Below are positions 25,781 through 33,741 of a DNA stretch of 64,000 bases, one piece after another. Made by a program: the position numbers and the translations under genes. Position 1 is the stretch's first letter; the number at the start of each line of letters is the position of its first letter. Under the pieces are notes generated by a model. The model was given only the letters and a program-made list of their open reading frames with translations, did no database searches and was not told the origin of the DNA. The DNA comes from Actinomadura madurae (GTDB taxonomy: Bacteria > Actinomycetota > Actinomycetes > Streptosporangiales > Streptosporangiaceae), in NCBI RefSeq assembly GCF_900115095.1, contig NZ_FOVH01000005.1, positions 1 through 64,000 of the forward strand, read 5' to 3'.

Positions 25781-27025
25781 TCAGCTTGGGATGTGTCCGC
25801 TAATGCCGGAATTAATCTCCTCCTGGGCCGTGCCGGCGGGTGCGCCGACCGTGCGGAGCCGGCCCGCCGCCGCGCCGGGCGCGGCCATGACGGCGCACAC
25901 GGCGAGCACGGCGACCATCGGAACGGTCCATCCACCGGTGGCGTCGTGCAGTGCCCCGACGGCGAGGGGGCCGAGCGCCGCGATCACGTAGCCGACGCCC
26001 TGCGCCATCCCGGACAGCTGCGTCGCGACCTGGGCGTCGTGCGCGCGGAGCCCGATGAACGACAGCGCGGTCGCGAACCCGAAGCCCCCGCCGATGCCGA
26101 GGACCACCGTCCAGCCCCACACCGTCGCGATCGGTGCCCAGGCGATGCCGGCGAACCCGATCGCCGACAGCACCGCCGTGGCGATCACCAGCGGGCGCTG
26201 GTCGCGGGTCCGGCGGGCGATCGCCGGGACGGCCAGCGACCCGGCCGCCTGCATCGCCGCCGACAGCGCGAGGACGTACCCGGCGGCCGCCTCGCCCATC
26301 CCGCGGTCCTGGCAGATCGTGGGCACCCACGCGAGCAGGACGTAAGCCAGCAGCGACTGCAGGCCCATGAACACGGTGACGTTCCAGGCCAGCCCGGACC
26401 GCCACACCAGCGCCGCGACCCCCTGCCGGTGGACCGCGGGCGGTGCCGACCGGGCCGCGTGCGCCGCCCGCCGCGCCCGCGGCGTCCACAGCAGCCCGGC
26501 GAGGGCCGCCGGGATCGCGAGCAGGCCGAGCGGCAGCTTCCAGGTGGCGTCGAAGAGGTCCTCCACGGGGACGGCGAGGCCGGACGCCAGGCAGGCGCCG
26601 GCGGTGAGCGCGACCGTGTAGACCGACGTCACCGTCGTGATCCGGTCCGGGTGGTCCCGCTTGATGATCCCCGGCATCGCGATGTTGCCGACGCTGATCG
26701 CGATGCCGGCGGCGAGGGACCCGGCGAACAGCGCGAACGCGCCGTCCAGCAGCCGCACCACCAGCGCGGTGACGAGCAGCGCCATCGCGGTGACCAGCAG
26801 CGTCTCGCCGCGGGGCGCACGCCGCAGGAACGCCGCGGCGAGGCCGTAGGAGCCGAAGAACGCCAGCGGGAGGGTGGTCAGCGCGCCCGCCGCCGTCCCG
26901 GACAGGTGGAACGCGTCGCTGATCTCGGTGAGCAGCGGGCCGACCGCCGCGACCGCCGGGCGCAGGTTGACCGCCACCAGGACGATCATGAGGAGGGAAC
27001 CGGCGAGGGCGCGCCGTCCCGTCAC
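25781..27025 (-). CDS. MFS transporter, CynX/NimT-like
   Basis: The 414-residue transporter has 12 predicted spans and resembles CynX/NimT-type MFS proteins, with LLMIVLVAVNLRPAVAAVGPLL at the start and GSYGLAAAFLRRAPRGETLL as first loop. The substrate may be an anion such as cyanate or a nitroimidazole-like drug, but this is not predictable. Its GTG start at 27025 overlaps the stop of the GntR gene in a GTGA, so the two form a regulator-transporter operon. The frame is open far upstream because it is antisense to nothing selective there; that part was rejected. Confidence 0.85.
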   Translation of the reverse strand: MTGRRALAGSLLMIVLVAVNLRPAVAAVGPLLTEISDAFHLSGTAAGALTTLPLAFFGSYGLAAAFLRRAPRGETLLVTAMALLVTALVVRLLDGAFALFAGSLAAGIAISVGNIAMPGIIKRDHPDRITTVTSVYTVALTAGACLASGLAVPVEDLFDATWKLPLGLLAIPAALAGLLWTPRARRAAHAARSAPPAVHRQGVAALVWRSGLAWNVTVFMGLQSLLAYVLLAWVPTICQDRGMGEAAAGYVLALSAAMQAAGSLAVPAIARRTRDQRPLVIATAVLSAIGFAGIAWAPIATVWGWTVVLGIGGGFGFATALSFIGLRAHDAQVATQLSGMAQGVGYVIAALGPLAVGALHDATGGWTVPMVAVLAVCAVMAAPGAAAGRLRTVGAPAGTAQEEINSGISGHIPS

Positions 27026-27714
27026 CGTCCGGCCTCCTCGCCGAGCAGGGCCGCGAGGACCGCCAGGGTCGGCTCGACGACGGCCGCCGCGGCCGCCGCG
27101 GCGGCCCCCGGGTCGCCCGCGGCGATCGCGTCCAGCACCGCGCGGTGCCGGGCGGGCCCGGCCTCCGGCACCTCGCGGTCCAGCCTGATCATGCGCATCG
27201 ACTCGTGCAGCCGGTCGATGAAGAACCGCATCGCCTCGATCAGCACCGGGTTCCGGGTCGCCTCCGCCACGCCGAGGTGGAAGCGCGCGTCGGCGGCGCC
27301 GAACGCGTCCGGCTCGGTGGCCTCGTCGCGGGCGCGGAGCAGGTCCTCCAGCCGCGCGAGGTCGGCGTCCGTGCGGCGGCGCGCCGCGAGACGGGCCGCC
27401 TGGACGTCGTAGGCGAGCTGCACCTCGAAGACGTCCCGGGCGGAGGCGCGCGAGACCCGGCGCAGGAGCGGGCGGGGGTCGGCGCTGCTGCGCACGTACG
27501 TCCCGTCGCCGCGGCGCACCTCCAGCACGCCGACGTGCGACAGCGCCCGGATCGCCTCCCGGACGGCCGGGCGGCTCACGCCGAGCTGCGCGGCGAGGTC
27601 CGTCTCCGCCGGGATGCGCGCGCCGACCGCCCACGCGCCGCCGCTGACCTGCGCCTGGAGCTGGTCGAGGACGGCGTCCACCGTCGACCCGCCCGCTACC
27701 GGCCTCAAACCCAC
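27022..27714 (-). CDS. GntR/FadR-subfamily regulator
   Basis: The 230-residue protein has an N-terminal winged helix (about residues 10-75: VGARIPAETDLAAQLGVSRPAVREAIRAL and VRRGDGTYVRS) and an all-helical FCD ligand domain with FHLGVAEATRNPVL (Asp/His-type metal site region). FadR-type regulators usually bind small carboxylates. GTG 27714 has AGGGAGG just upstream. The dyad at 27727-27747 lies at its promoter, so it should control itself and the following MFS gene. The Ala-rich run near the C-terminus is unusual but in frame. Confidence 0.88.
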   Translation of the reverse strand: MGLRPVAGGSTVDAVLDQLQAQVSGGAWAVGARIPAETDLAAQLGVSRPAVREAIRALSHVGVLEVRRGDGTYVRSSADPRPLLRRVSRASARDVFEVQLAYDVQAARLAARRRTDADLARLEDLLRARDEATEPDAFGAADARFHLGVAEATRNPVLIEAMRFFIDRLHESMRMIRLDREVPEAGPARHRAVLDAIAAGDPGAAAAAAAAVVEPTLAVLAALLGEEAGR

Positions 27715-27726
27715 ACGAGCCTCCCT

Positions 27727-27747
27727 GTAAGACGTCAGACATCTTAC
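27727..27747. promoter_or_regulatory. GntR operator GTAAGA-N9-TCTTAC
   Basis: The inverted repeat GTAAGA (27727-27732) / TCTTAC (27742-27747) encloses a GACGTC and GTCAGAC core, a layout typical of FadR-type operators. It sits 13 bases upstream of the GntR start. Confidence 0.65.
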
Positions 27748-27864
27748 GGGAAGGGATGGAACGGTCCGATATGACCCGTGATGGCCGCCGGGAGGGGTCT
27801 CGGCGGCCACCACGGGCGTCGACGGCACCGGAGGGCGTCGCGTCCCCGCGCGGGACGCGCCGGA

Positions 27865-28020
27865 TCAGCGGGGCCGGCGCCGGCGCGCTTTCCGGGACGT
27901 CATCAGCACCACCAGGATCCACGCGATGAGCGTCACGAAGATGACGGCCGGGCCGATGGCCAGGAACAAGGCGTCCCCGAGCCTGGCGGGGTCGTCGGCG
28001 AGCACGGCGGCGGCTGGCAT
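27865..28020 (-). CDS. 51-residue single-span membrane protein
   Basis: ATG 28020 is preceded by GAGGAGG at a 9-base distance. The protein has a short polar N-terminus (MPAAAVLADDPARLGD), one membrane helix (about residues 17-40, with AVIFVTLIAWILVVLM) and a basic tail (TSRKARRRRPR). Topology should be N-out, C-in. No family name is recognised. The good ribosome binding site, the helix and the positive-inside tail make it a credible small gene. It lies downstream of the DUF2207 gene on the same strand after 71 bases. Confidence 0.6.
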   Translation of the reverse strand: MPAAAVLADDPARLGDALFLAIGPAVIFVTLIAWILVVLMTSRKARRRRPR

Positions 28021-28091
28021 CGGCGCACACCTCCTCGCCTCCGCCGATACCCGGCGTCAGGCGGTTAACCGTCCGGTGGCCGCCCGCCGCC

Positions 28092-29831
28092 TCAGAGCCC
28101 GCGCGACTGCGAGATCGATCCCGACGTGGCCAGCAGGAACGTGCGCATCGACTCGGCGAACTTCGACAGGTCCCATTCGGCCGGGCCCTCGTACCAGTAC
28201 AGGTTGTCGGCGCCCTCGGCCCGCTCCCCCGCGTCCTTCACCGTCTCCGTCCACTTCGGGACGGCGTCGAAGACGACCGCGTACGGCAGGAGGCGGGAGA
28301 ACAGCGCGATCCGCTGCCGCGACGCCGTCCCTTCGCCCTCGGGGATGACACCGCGCTCCAGGAACGCGCGGAAGCCGATCGTGTGCGCGAGCACCGTCGC
28401 GCCGCGCGCGGTCTTCGCCGGCATGTACTGGCCGCCGTACGCCAGCGCCGCGCCCGCGATGATCAGCGCGAGCCCGGCCAGCGCCCACTCGGTGGTGAAC
28501 GCGAGCGCGACCGTCCCGGCGATGCCGAGCAGCGTCACCAGGATGCCGGTGACCGTCCATCGGGACCGGACGGTGTCGGGGCGCCGCGCGAACCAGCCCT
28601 GCTTCACCACGTCGTCGTACATCGCCGACCTGACCTGCGCGAGCTTGGTCGCGAACGTCCCGCCGAGCTCCGACAGCTTCACGGCGTCGCGGCCGGAGCC
28701 GTCCGGCGCGGTCAGCAGGGCGTCCAGCAGGATCCGCTCGTAGGGCAGCAGGTCGGCCTGCGGGCGGTCGAGGCGGCGCAGCGTCCAGTCGAGGCGGCCG
28801 GTCCGGGCCCGGTCCTCCTCCTCGATCAGCAGGTAGCCGCGGACGGCGAGGTCGACGATCGTCGCGGTCACGTCGATCACGTCCGCCTGCTCGTCGATCA
28901 GCGTGCCGATCTGGCCGGGGCGCACCCCGTCCGGCGGCTCGAACTCGGCCCCGGCGAGCGGCGCGTGGTCGCCCTCGGCCGCCTTCTTCCCGACGACCCG
29001 CGCGTCCCGCCCGCGCAGCAGGTAGAGGACGGCGACCCCGCCGACGAGCAGCACGAGCAGGCCCGCCAGCGCGGCGCCGGTCACCGCGTTGACCGAGAAC
29101 GCGGTCGCGACCGTGTGCCGACGCTCGTAGAGGGCCTTCCCGCCCGTCGTGCCCGCGGGCAGCCCCGCGACCACGGTCAGGTACTCGCCCGGCAGCATCC
29201 CCTGCTGCGCGTAGACGCCCTGCGTCTTGGTGTGGTTCGTGTAGTACTGCGTGCAGCCGATCGTGCTGCCGATCGGGCCGGTGAAGCAGTTGACGTTCCG
29301 GATCACCGCGCCGCCCTCGACGGTGACCTTCGCCTCGTCCAGCGGCACCTTCCAGCCGCCGATCACCGGCCAGCGCAGCTCCTCCGCCGCGCCCATCGGG
29401 GTGATCGCGCCGCGCAGGTCGTACTCCAGGACGACCGTGCGGTCGCCGGTCAGCTTCTGGCCGCCGCTCACCTTGACCGTCGTGGTGGTGTCCCCGCTGG
29501 TCGCGGTGACCTCGGCCGGGCCGCCGTCCGGGCTGCTGGCGCGCAGGTTGTCCAGCTTGTAGACGCGGTCCTCGGTCAGGCTCTCGTGCGTCCGGGTCGG
29601 GTACGTCCGCTGGAAGCCGTCGCGCCCGTCGAACCGGTAGACGATCGTCTCCTTCACCCTGGCGGTCCCGCCCTTGACGGCGGTGATGACGACCTCGTCC
29701 TTCAGCACCCGCTCGGACGCGCGGAACCCGGCCGCCGAGGCGGGCGAGGCGGTCGCGAGAGGCAGGGAGAGCGCCGCCGACACCGTCAGAAGGACCGGAC
29801 GCGACCGGAACAACCGCGCAAGAGCAGACAT
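28092..29831 (-). CDS. DUF2207-family membrane protein
   Basis: The 579-residue protein has a cleavable signal peptide (cut after ASPASAA), then an extracytoplasmic beta-rich DUF2207 domain (about 40-245) with KDEVVITAVKGGTARVKE and FQRTYPTRTHE. A membrane span follows (about 255-275), then a cytosolic part with a winged-helix-like section (VDLAVRGYLLIEEED). Two more spans (about 420-460) and a C-terminal soluble end complete it. Function is unknown; relatives are common in actinobacteria and Firmicutes. It is divergent from the metallopeptidase gene with 42 bases between starts. Confidence 0.85.
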   Translation of the reverse strand: MSALARLFRSRPVLLTVSAALSLPLATASPASAAGFRASERVLKDEVVITAVKGGTARVKETIVYRFDGRDGFQRTYPTRTHESLTEDRVYKLDNLRASSPDGGPAEVTATSGDTTTTVKVSGGQKLTGDRTVVLEYDLRGAITPMGAAEELRWPVIGGWKVPLDEAKVTVEGGAVIRNVNCFTGPIGSTIGCTQYYTNHTKTQGVYAQQGMLPGEYLTVVAGLPAGTTGGKALYERRHTVATAFSVNAVTGAALAGLLVLLVGGVAVLYLLRGRDARVVGKKAAEGDHAPLAGAEFEPPDGVRPGQIGTLIDEQADVIDVTATIVDLAVRGYLLIEEEDRARTGRLDWTLRRLDRPQADLLPYERILLDALLTAPDGSGRDAVKLSELGGTFATKLAQVRSAMYDDVVKQGWFARRPDTVRSRWTVTGILVTLLGIAGTVALAFTTEWALAGLALIIAGAALAYGGQYMPAKTARGATVLAHTIGFRAFLERGVIPEGEGTASRQRIALFSRLLPYAVVFDAVPKWTETVKDAGERAEGADNLYWYEGPAEWDLSKFAESMRTFLLATSGSISQSRGL

Positions 29832-29873
29832 GGCCGCAAATGGTATCGGGAACGCGTGCGATGATTCTGCGCT

Positions 29874-30956
29874 ATGGCAGGTCATTACCCCCCGCCGCCA
29901 CCACCGCCGCGGCCACCGGCTCCGCCGTACGGCCGGCCTCCCCATGGCGGCCCCCCGTACGGCGGTCCTCCGGGTGGGCCTCCCGGGCCTCCCGGGCCTC
30001 CCGGGCCTCCGCACGGCCGGCCCGGCTACGGTCCTCCCCCTGCCTACGGACCGCAGCAGTACCGGTACGTCCCGATGCGTCCGCCGCCGCGCCGCAGTGC
30101 CGGCGGGACGATCGCGGGCATCTTCGGCGGGCTCACGTCCCTGGTCGTCATCGCGATCCTCGCGCTGTCGACGGTCGGCGCCGGGCAGGACGGGACGGGC
30201 GGCATCCGGCCGTCGACCTCGTCCGGCGGCGCGTCCACCCCGCGCGAGAAGGCGACGAACAGCAAGCTGTACAGGACGGGCGTGCTGACGCCGGTGAACT
30301 GCCGGCTGCCGCGGATCCTGCCGTCCGCCGAGTCGATGCGGCACTTCATGGACACCCTGAGCGACTGCCTGGACAGCGCCTGGACTCGGCAGTTCGCGAA
30401 GGCCGGCCTCCCGTTCGACAAGCCGAACCGCGTGTTCTGGCTGGAGCCGGGCCGCAGCCCGTGCGGCACGTACCCGGCCCCTGGCGCGTCCGCGTTCTAC
30501 TGCCCGGCGAACAACACGATGTACGTCGGGCTCCAGAACGTCGTGGAGACGTCGGGCGGCGAGCCGCTGTCCCACTACGCCGTCTACGCGCGGGTGATCG
30601 CGCACGAGTACGGCCACCACGTCCAGGACCGGGCCGGGATCCTGCTCTACGGGGACCGGCAGATGGAGTCCGGCGACATCGCCACCCGGACGGAGGCGAG
30701 CCGCCGCATCGAGCTGCAGGCGCAGTGCTTCGCCGGCGCGTTCCTCGGCAGCGAGCGCGGCACGCTGCCGATGACGCGCGAGCAGTACGTCGCCATGGTC
30801 GTGGACGTCCGGGGGCGCGGCGACGAGGACCAGCCGCCGGAGAAGCGCGACCACGGCTCGGGCCGCCACTACGCGGGCTGGGTGATCACCGGCTACAACG
30901 GGCGCGACCTGACCGTCTGCAACACGTGGACCGCTCCGTCCTCCAAGGTGAGCTGA
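29874..30956 (+). CDS. Neutral zinc metallopeptidase (YpfJ-like), membrane-anchored
   Basis: The 360-residue protein has a long Pro/Gly-rich cytosolic N-terminus (about 80 residues), a single membrane span (about 83-101) and an extracytoplasmic peptidase domain. That domain has the zincin motif RVIAHEYGHHVQDRAG (HExxH) near residue 244 and the downstream ELQAQCFAGAFLG with the third ligand Glu region. It belongs to the putative neutral zinc metallopeptidase family typified by YpfJ. Substrates are unknown. Two or more Cys pairs suit an oxidising location. The N-terminus is built from PPYG/GGPP-type repeats. Confidence 0.88.
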   Translation: MAGHYPPPPPPPRPPAPPYGRPPHGGPPYGGPPGGPPGPPGPPGPPHGRPGYGPPPAYGPQQYRYVPMRPPPRRSAGGTIAGIFGGLTSLVVIAILALSTVGAGQDGTGGIRPSTSSGGASTPREKATNSKLYRTGVLTPVNCRLPRILPSAESMRHFMDTLSDCLDSAWTRQFAKAGLPFDKPNRVFWLEPGRSPCGTYPAPGASAFYCPANNTMYVGLQNVVETSGGEPLSHYAVYARVIAHEYGHHVQDRAGILLYGDRQMESGDIATRTEASRRIELQAQCFAGAFLGSERGTLPMTREQYVAMVVDVRGRGDEDQPPEKRDHGSGRHYAGWVITGYNGRDLTVCNTWTAPSSKVS

Positions 30957-31026
30957 GTTCTTCGCGCAGGGGCGGCTGAGCACGCGTACTCATGACCGGG
31001 ACGCGGGCGGCCCGCACACTCGTGCC

Positions 31027-31323
31027 ATGACGACCTCGACCCCGCCGGCCCCCGCCGGCAGCACCGCGTTCTTCGTCCAGGCCGCGATCTCCTTCGCCGT
31101 CTCCAGCGTCGCCGTGGGCATCGGCGTCGCCTACCTGCCGATCAGCGGCTGGGTCCGCGCCTTCCTCGGGCTCGGCCTGCTGTACGTGATCACGTCCACG
31201 TTCACGCTGGCCAAGTGCGTGCGCGACCGGCAGGAGACGCAGGCCATCACCAGCCGCGTCGACCAGGCGCGCCTGGACAAGCTGCTCGCCGAGCACGACC
31301 CGTACGCCGCCCCGAACCTGTGA
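31027..31323 (+). CDS. YiaA/YiaB-type inner membrane protein
   Basis: The 98-residue protein has two membrane helices, at about 14-35 and 41-60. FFVQAAISFAVSSVAVGIGV and FLGLGLLYVITSTFTLAKCVRDRQE match the YiaAB two-helix domain. The C-terminal tail is a short charged helix. Its role is unknown. A strong hairpin terminator follows the stop. The CACACT six bases before the ATG could be a -10 of a leaderless mRNA. Confidence 0.8.
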   Translation: MTTSTPPAPAGSTAFFVQAAISFAVSSVAVGIGVAYLPISGWVRAFLGLGLLYVITSTFTLAKCVRDRQETQAITSRVDQARLDKLLAEHDPYAAPNL

Positions 31324-31337
31324 TCCGCGTCCGCACC

Positions 31338-31380
31338 GGCGCCGCCGTCCCCCGTTCAGGGGCGGCGGCGCCGTCTCTGT
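31338..31380 (+). terminator. GC-rich terminator after the YiaAB gene
   Basis: GGCGCCGCCG(T)CCCC from 31338 pairs with GGGGCGGCGGCGCC (31359-31372), with one bulged T and a short loop. TCTCTGTTT follows. Confidence 0.75.
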
Positions 31381-31427
31381 TTCCCGGCTTCTCCGGCATG
31401 TGAGGCGTTTCACCGCGAAGTGCTAGC

Positions 31428-31450
31428 TAGACTGCTTGCAATTGCAAGCA
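31428..31450. promoter_or_regulatory. 18-bp palindromic operator before the XRE gene
   Basis: TGCTTGCAATTGCAAGCA (31433-31450) is a perfect palindrome 20 bases before the XRE start. A -10-like TAGACT (31428-31433) abuts it. Binding here would block transcription of the XRE-HbhA operon, so autorepression by the XRE protein is likely. Confidence 0.65.
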
Positions 31451-31470
31451 CCATGACGCAGGGTGGAGAC

Positions 31471-31944
31471 ATGGCAGGTTCGAAGGTCGGCTCGATCGGG
31501 GAGTACATCCGGGAGCAGCGCACGCGGGCGAAGATCTCGCTGCGGCAGCTCGCGGACGTCTCGGGCATCTCCAACCCGTACCTGAGCCAGATCGAGCGCG
31601 GCCTGCGCAAGCCGAGCGCCGAGATCCTGCAGCAGATCGCCAAGGGGCTGCGGATCTCCGCCGAGGCACTGTACGTGCAGGCCGGGATCCTTGAAGACCG
31701 CGAGTCCGACACCGACGTGCAGGCCGCGGTCCGGGCGGACGCCCTCCTCACGGAGCGGCAGAAGCAGGTCCTCCTGGACATCTACGCGTCGTTCCTCAAG
31801 GAGAACGAGGCCACCGGCGTCCTCGGCGCGGACAGCGCCGAGAGCACCGCGCCGGACCAGGACGCGCCGGAGCAGGACATGCCAGAGCAAGACATGCCAC
31901 GGCAAACCAGAGCAGAGCAGAACGGAAAGGAAGAGGTCGGATGA
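31471..31944 (+). CDS. XRE-family regulator of the HbhA-like operon
   Basis: The 157-residue regulator has an N-terminal lambda-repressor-type helix-turn-helix (about 8-65): IGEYIREQRTRAKISLRQLA, DVSGISNPYLSQIERG and PSAEILQQIAKGL. The C-terminal third is acidic and Asp/Glu/Gln-rich with a PEQDMPEQDMP repeat. ATG 31471 follows GGTGGAGAC. It shares an ATGA with the HbhA-like gene. In mycobacteria the same order (Rv0474 regulator, hbhA, Rv0476) is found, which supports the call. The palindrome upstream is its probable operator. Confidence 0.88.
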   Translation: MAGSKVGSIGEYIREQRTRAKISLRQLADVSGISNPYLSQIERGLRKPSAEILQQIAKGLRISAEALYVQAGILEDRESDTDVQAAVRADALLTERQKQVLLDIYASFLKENEATGVLGADSAESTAPDQDAPEQDMPEQDMPRQTRAEQNGKEEVG

Positions 31945-32426
31945 CGCTGGCCAGCAACTTCCGCGAGAACAAGGCCGTCTACACGGTGGCCGGCGCCGGC
32001 GACTTCGCGGTGGAGAAGATCCGCGAGGTCCCCGAGCAGGTGACCCGGTACCAGGGCCGCGCCCGCGAGACCGTCGGCAAGTACCAGGGCGAGGTCCGCG
32101 AGACCGTCGACCGCTACCGCTACCAGGTCCGCGAGACCGTGGACCGCTACCGCGGCGAGTTCTCCAAGTACCAGGACCGGGTGGACGCCAAGGACCTGCC
32201 GGGCGCGGCCGTCGCGTACGCCACGCACTTCGGCACCCGCGCCGTCGAGTTCATCGACGAGCTCGCCGAGCGCGGCAAGAAGGTCGTGCACCGCGAGGCC
32301 GTCGAGGTCGCCGAGATCGCCGAGGCCGACGCCAAGCCGGCCCCGAAGCCCCGAACCGCGCAGGCCCGCACCGCGCAGCCGCGCGCCAAGGCCGCGGGGC
32401 AGACCCGGACCACCACCAAGAAGTGA
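31941..32426 (+). CDS. HbhA-like (heparin-binding hemagglutinin-type) helical protein
   Basis: The 161-residue protein is almost all coiled coil. A repeated Tyr/Arg/Glu pattern fills the middle (RYQGRARETVGKYQGEVRE, then DRYRYQVRETVDRYRGEF), and the C-terminus is Lys/Ala/Pro-rich (KPAPKPRTAQART, TRTTTKK), as in mycobacterial HbhA, where that tail binds heparan sulfate. In a soil organism it more likely acts at the envelope or with lipid bodies; this is inference. The tandem YxxxVRETVxxY units appear three times. It is coupled to the XRE gene by ATGA and followed by a strong terminator. Confidence 0.8.
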   Translation: MTLASNFRENKAVYTVAGAGDFAVEKIREVPEQVTRYQGRARETVGKYQGEVRETVDRYRYQVRETVDRYRGEFSKYQDRVDAKDLPGAAVAYATHFGTRAVEFIDELAERGKKVVHREAVEVAEIAEADAKPAPKPRTAQARTAQPRAKAAGQTRTTTKK

Positions 32427-32469
32427 CACCGCCGGAAGGTGACGGCGCGTGCGCGCGCCGGATGCGAGG

Positions 32470-32500
32470 GCCCGGCCGGGAACACCCGGCCGGGCTTCTT
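32470..32500 (+). terminator. Terminator of the XRE-HbhA operon
   Basis: GCCCGGCCGGG (32470-32480) pairs perfectly with 32485-32495 around AACA, followed by TTCTT. It is an 11-bp GC stem. Confidence 0.85.
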
Positions 32501-32620
32501 CGTCTTCACCAGCAGGCGGGCTGCCGACGCCCGCTGGACGGTGCGCATAGGGTTGGGCGGGAAGAGCCGTGTGCGCGACGAGGAGTCGCCGTCCGAGACG
32601 AGCAGGAGCGCTGATCGCCG

Positions 32621-32986
32621 ATGTCGGGCTTCAACGTGCTGGACTACTTCTTCTGGCTGCTGCTGATCATCGCGTTCGCGATGGAGGCATGGGCGCTGAT
32701 CGACTCGCTGACCGTGCCCACCGGCGCGTTCTCGGCGGCGAGCAAGCAGAGCAAGAAACTCTGGATGATCATCCTGATCGTCGCGACGGTGGTGGGCGCC
32801 GCGTACGCGGTCGCGCCCGCGGCGCTCGGAGCCAGCCCGATCGCCCTGCTGCTCGGCATCCTCCCGGTCGCCGCGTTCATCGGCGCGGCCATCTACCTGG
32901 CCGACGTCCGGCCGGCCGTCGGGCCGTACAAGAAGAAGAACGGCGGGCGCGGCGGCTCCCGATCGGGCCCCTACGGTCCCTGGTGA
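32621..32986 (+). CDS. DUF2516 membrane protein
   Basis: The 121-residue protein has three membrane helices (about 6-28, 47-66 and 72-92). It starts FNVLDYFFWLLLIIAFAMEAWALID, continues KQSKKLWMIILIVATVVGA and ends in a basic, Gly-rich cytosolic tail (KKKNGGRGGSRSGPYGPW). This pattern is that of DUF2516, represented by Rv0476, which is also downstream of hbhA in mycobacteria. Function is unknown. The terminator before it and the 120-base gap suggest a separate promoter. Confidence 0.8.
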   Translation: MSGFNVLDYFFWLLLIIAFAMEAWALIDSLTVPTGAFSAASKQSKKLWMIILIVATVVGAAYAVAPAALGASPIALLLGILPVAAFIGAAIYLADVRPAVGPYKKKNGGRGGSRSGPYGPW

Positions 32987-32992
32987 CCCCCG

Positions 32993-33011
32993 CGAAGTGT
33001 ACACTTCGGGC
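32993..33011. promoter_or_regulatory. Palindromic toxin-antitoxin operator/promoter
   Basis: CGAAGTGTACACTTCG (32993-33008) is a perfect 16-bp palindrome. It contains a -10-like TACACT (33000-33005) 6 bases before the antitoxin ATG. Binding by the antitoxin or complex would block this leaderless promoter. Confidence 0.7.
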
Positions 33012-33308
33012 ATGGAAAGTGTTCCTTTGAAGGATGCCCGTACACGGCTCGGCAAGATTCACACCGCAGCCGCCCACGGGCAGCCCGTAGAGATCACTCG
33101 TCATGGTTCCGCTCCGGTCGTCGTGGTCTCCAGGACCATGTACGACGCGATGTTCACCGACCACCTACGCTGGCAAGCCGAGCAGTACCGCAAGGCCCTT
33201 GAGGAGGGGACCATCCCCGAGGGCACGCTCGTCATCCACCGCGACGACCTCGACCGGTGGCGTGACGCCACCCCGGAGGAATGGGCGGCAGGCACGCTCG
33301 ATGCCTGA
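33012..33308 (+). CDS. Phd/YefM-type antitoxin
   Basis: The 98-residue protein has the Phd/YefM N-terminal DNA-binding domain: VPLKDARTRLGKIHTAA, VEITRHGSAPVVVVS and TMYDAMF. Its C-terminal part (about 50-98) is acidic and probably wraps the toxin. It should neutralise the small protein encoded next and repress their shared promoter, which holds a perfect palindrome 3 bases upstream of the ATG. A GTG start at 32997 inside the palindrome was rejected. The stop overlaps the toxin start by 8 bases. Confidence 0.85.
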   Translation: MESVPLKDARTRLGKIHTAAAHGQPVEITRHGSAPVVVVSRTMYDAMFTDHLRWQAEQYRKALEEGTIPEGTLVIHRDDLDRWRDATPEEWAAGTLDA

Positions 33309-33543
33309 CCATCTGATGATCTCACCGCCGGTCCGCCGGGAGATGGCAGCCCTCCCGGAAGGCCTTCGCAAGCTGGTCTTCGACGTCATCCTCTTGCTGC
33401 TGGAGCAACCTCATCCGCCCGGCAGTCAAGCCCACGAGGGTGTCGCCGACATGTACTGGCTCGAACTTGATCAAGTGACGATCTACTACAACGCCTTCGG
33501 AACCGGCACGATCATCCTCCAGCAGGTCGTCGTCAACGACTGA
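33301..33543 (+). CDS. RelE/ParE-like toxin of a type II TA pair
   Basis: The 80-residue protein overlaps the antitoxin by 8 bases, the usual layout for such pairs. It has the ParE/RelE-like plan: an N-terminal helix pair (VRREMAALPEGLRKLVFDVIL) and a beta-sheet end (DMYWLELDQVTIYYNAFG, then TIILQQVVVND). It may cleave mRNA on the ribosome or act on gyrase; the residues do not settle this. It is shorter than most RelE proteins, so the assignment to a subfamily is open. Confidence 0.7.
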   Translation: MPDHLMISPPVRREMAALPEGLRKLVFDVILLLLEQPHPPGSQAHEGVADMYWLELDQVTIYYNAFGTGTIILQQVVVND

Positions 33544-33558
33544 GAGCGGTGAACCGGC

Positions 33559-33660
33559 ACCCACGTCGCGTCCACCAAGCAGATCGGCCGCATCCGGGTC
33601 GCCAAGGTAGAGAACGAGGGCCGCGGCTTCCGGCGGCTGCGCATCGTGATCGCCGACTGA
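33559..33660 (+). pseudogene. Short coding remnant downstream of the toxin
   Basis: This frame (ending RRLRIVIAD and TGA) reads VASTKQIGRIRVAKVENEGRGF before that. It looks protein-like but has no start codon of its own close by and no ribosome binding site. It is probably the 3' end of a lost gene. No family is recognised. Confidence 0.3.
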
Positions 33661-33741
33661 GCCGGCGCCGCCGGGCCGACTGTCACCGCCGGGCCGGGCA
33701 CCGGCGGTCCGGGCGCCTCCGTCCCGCCGGTGCCCGGTGCT

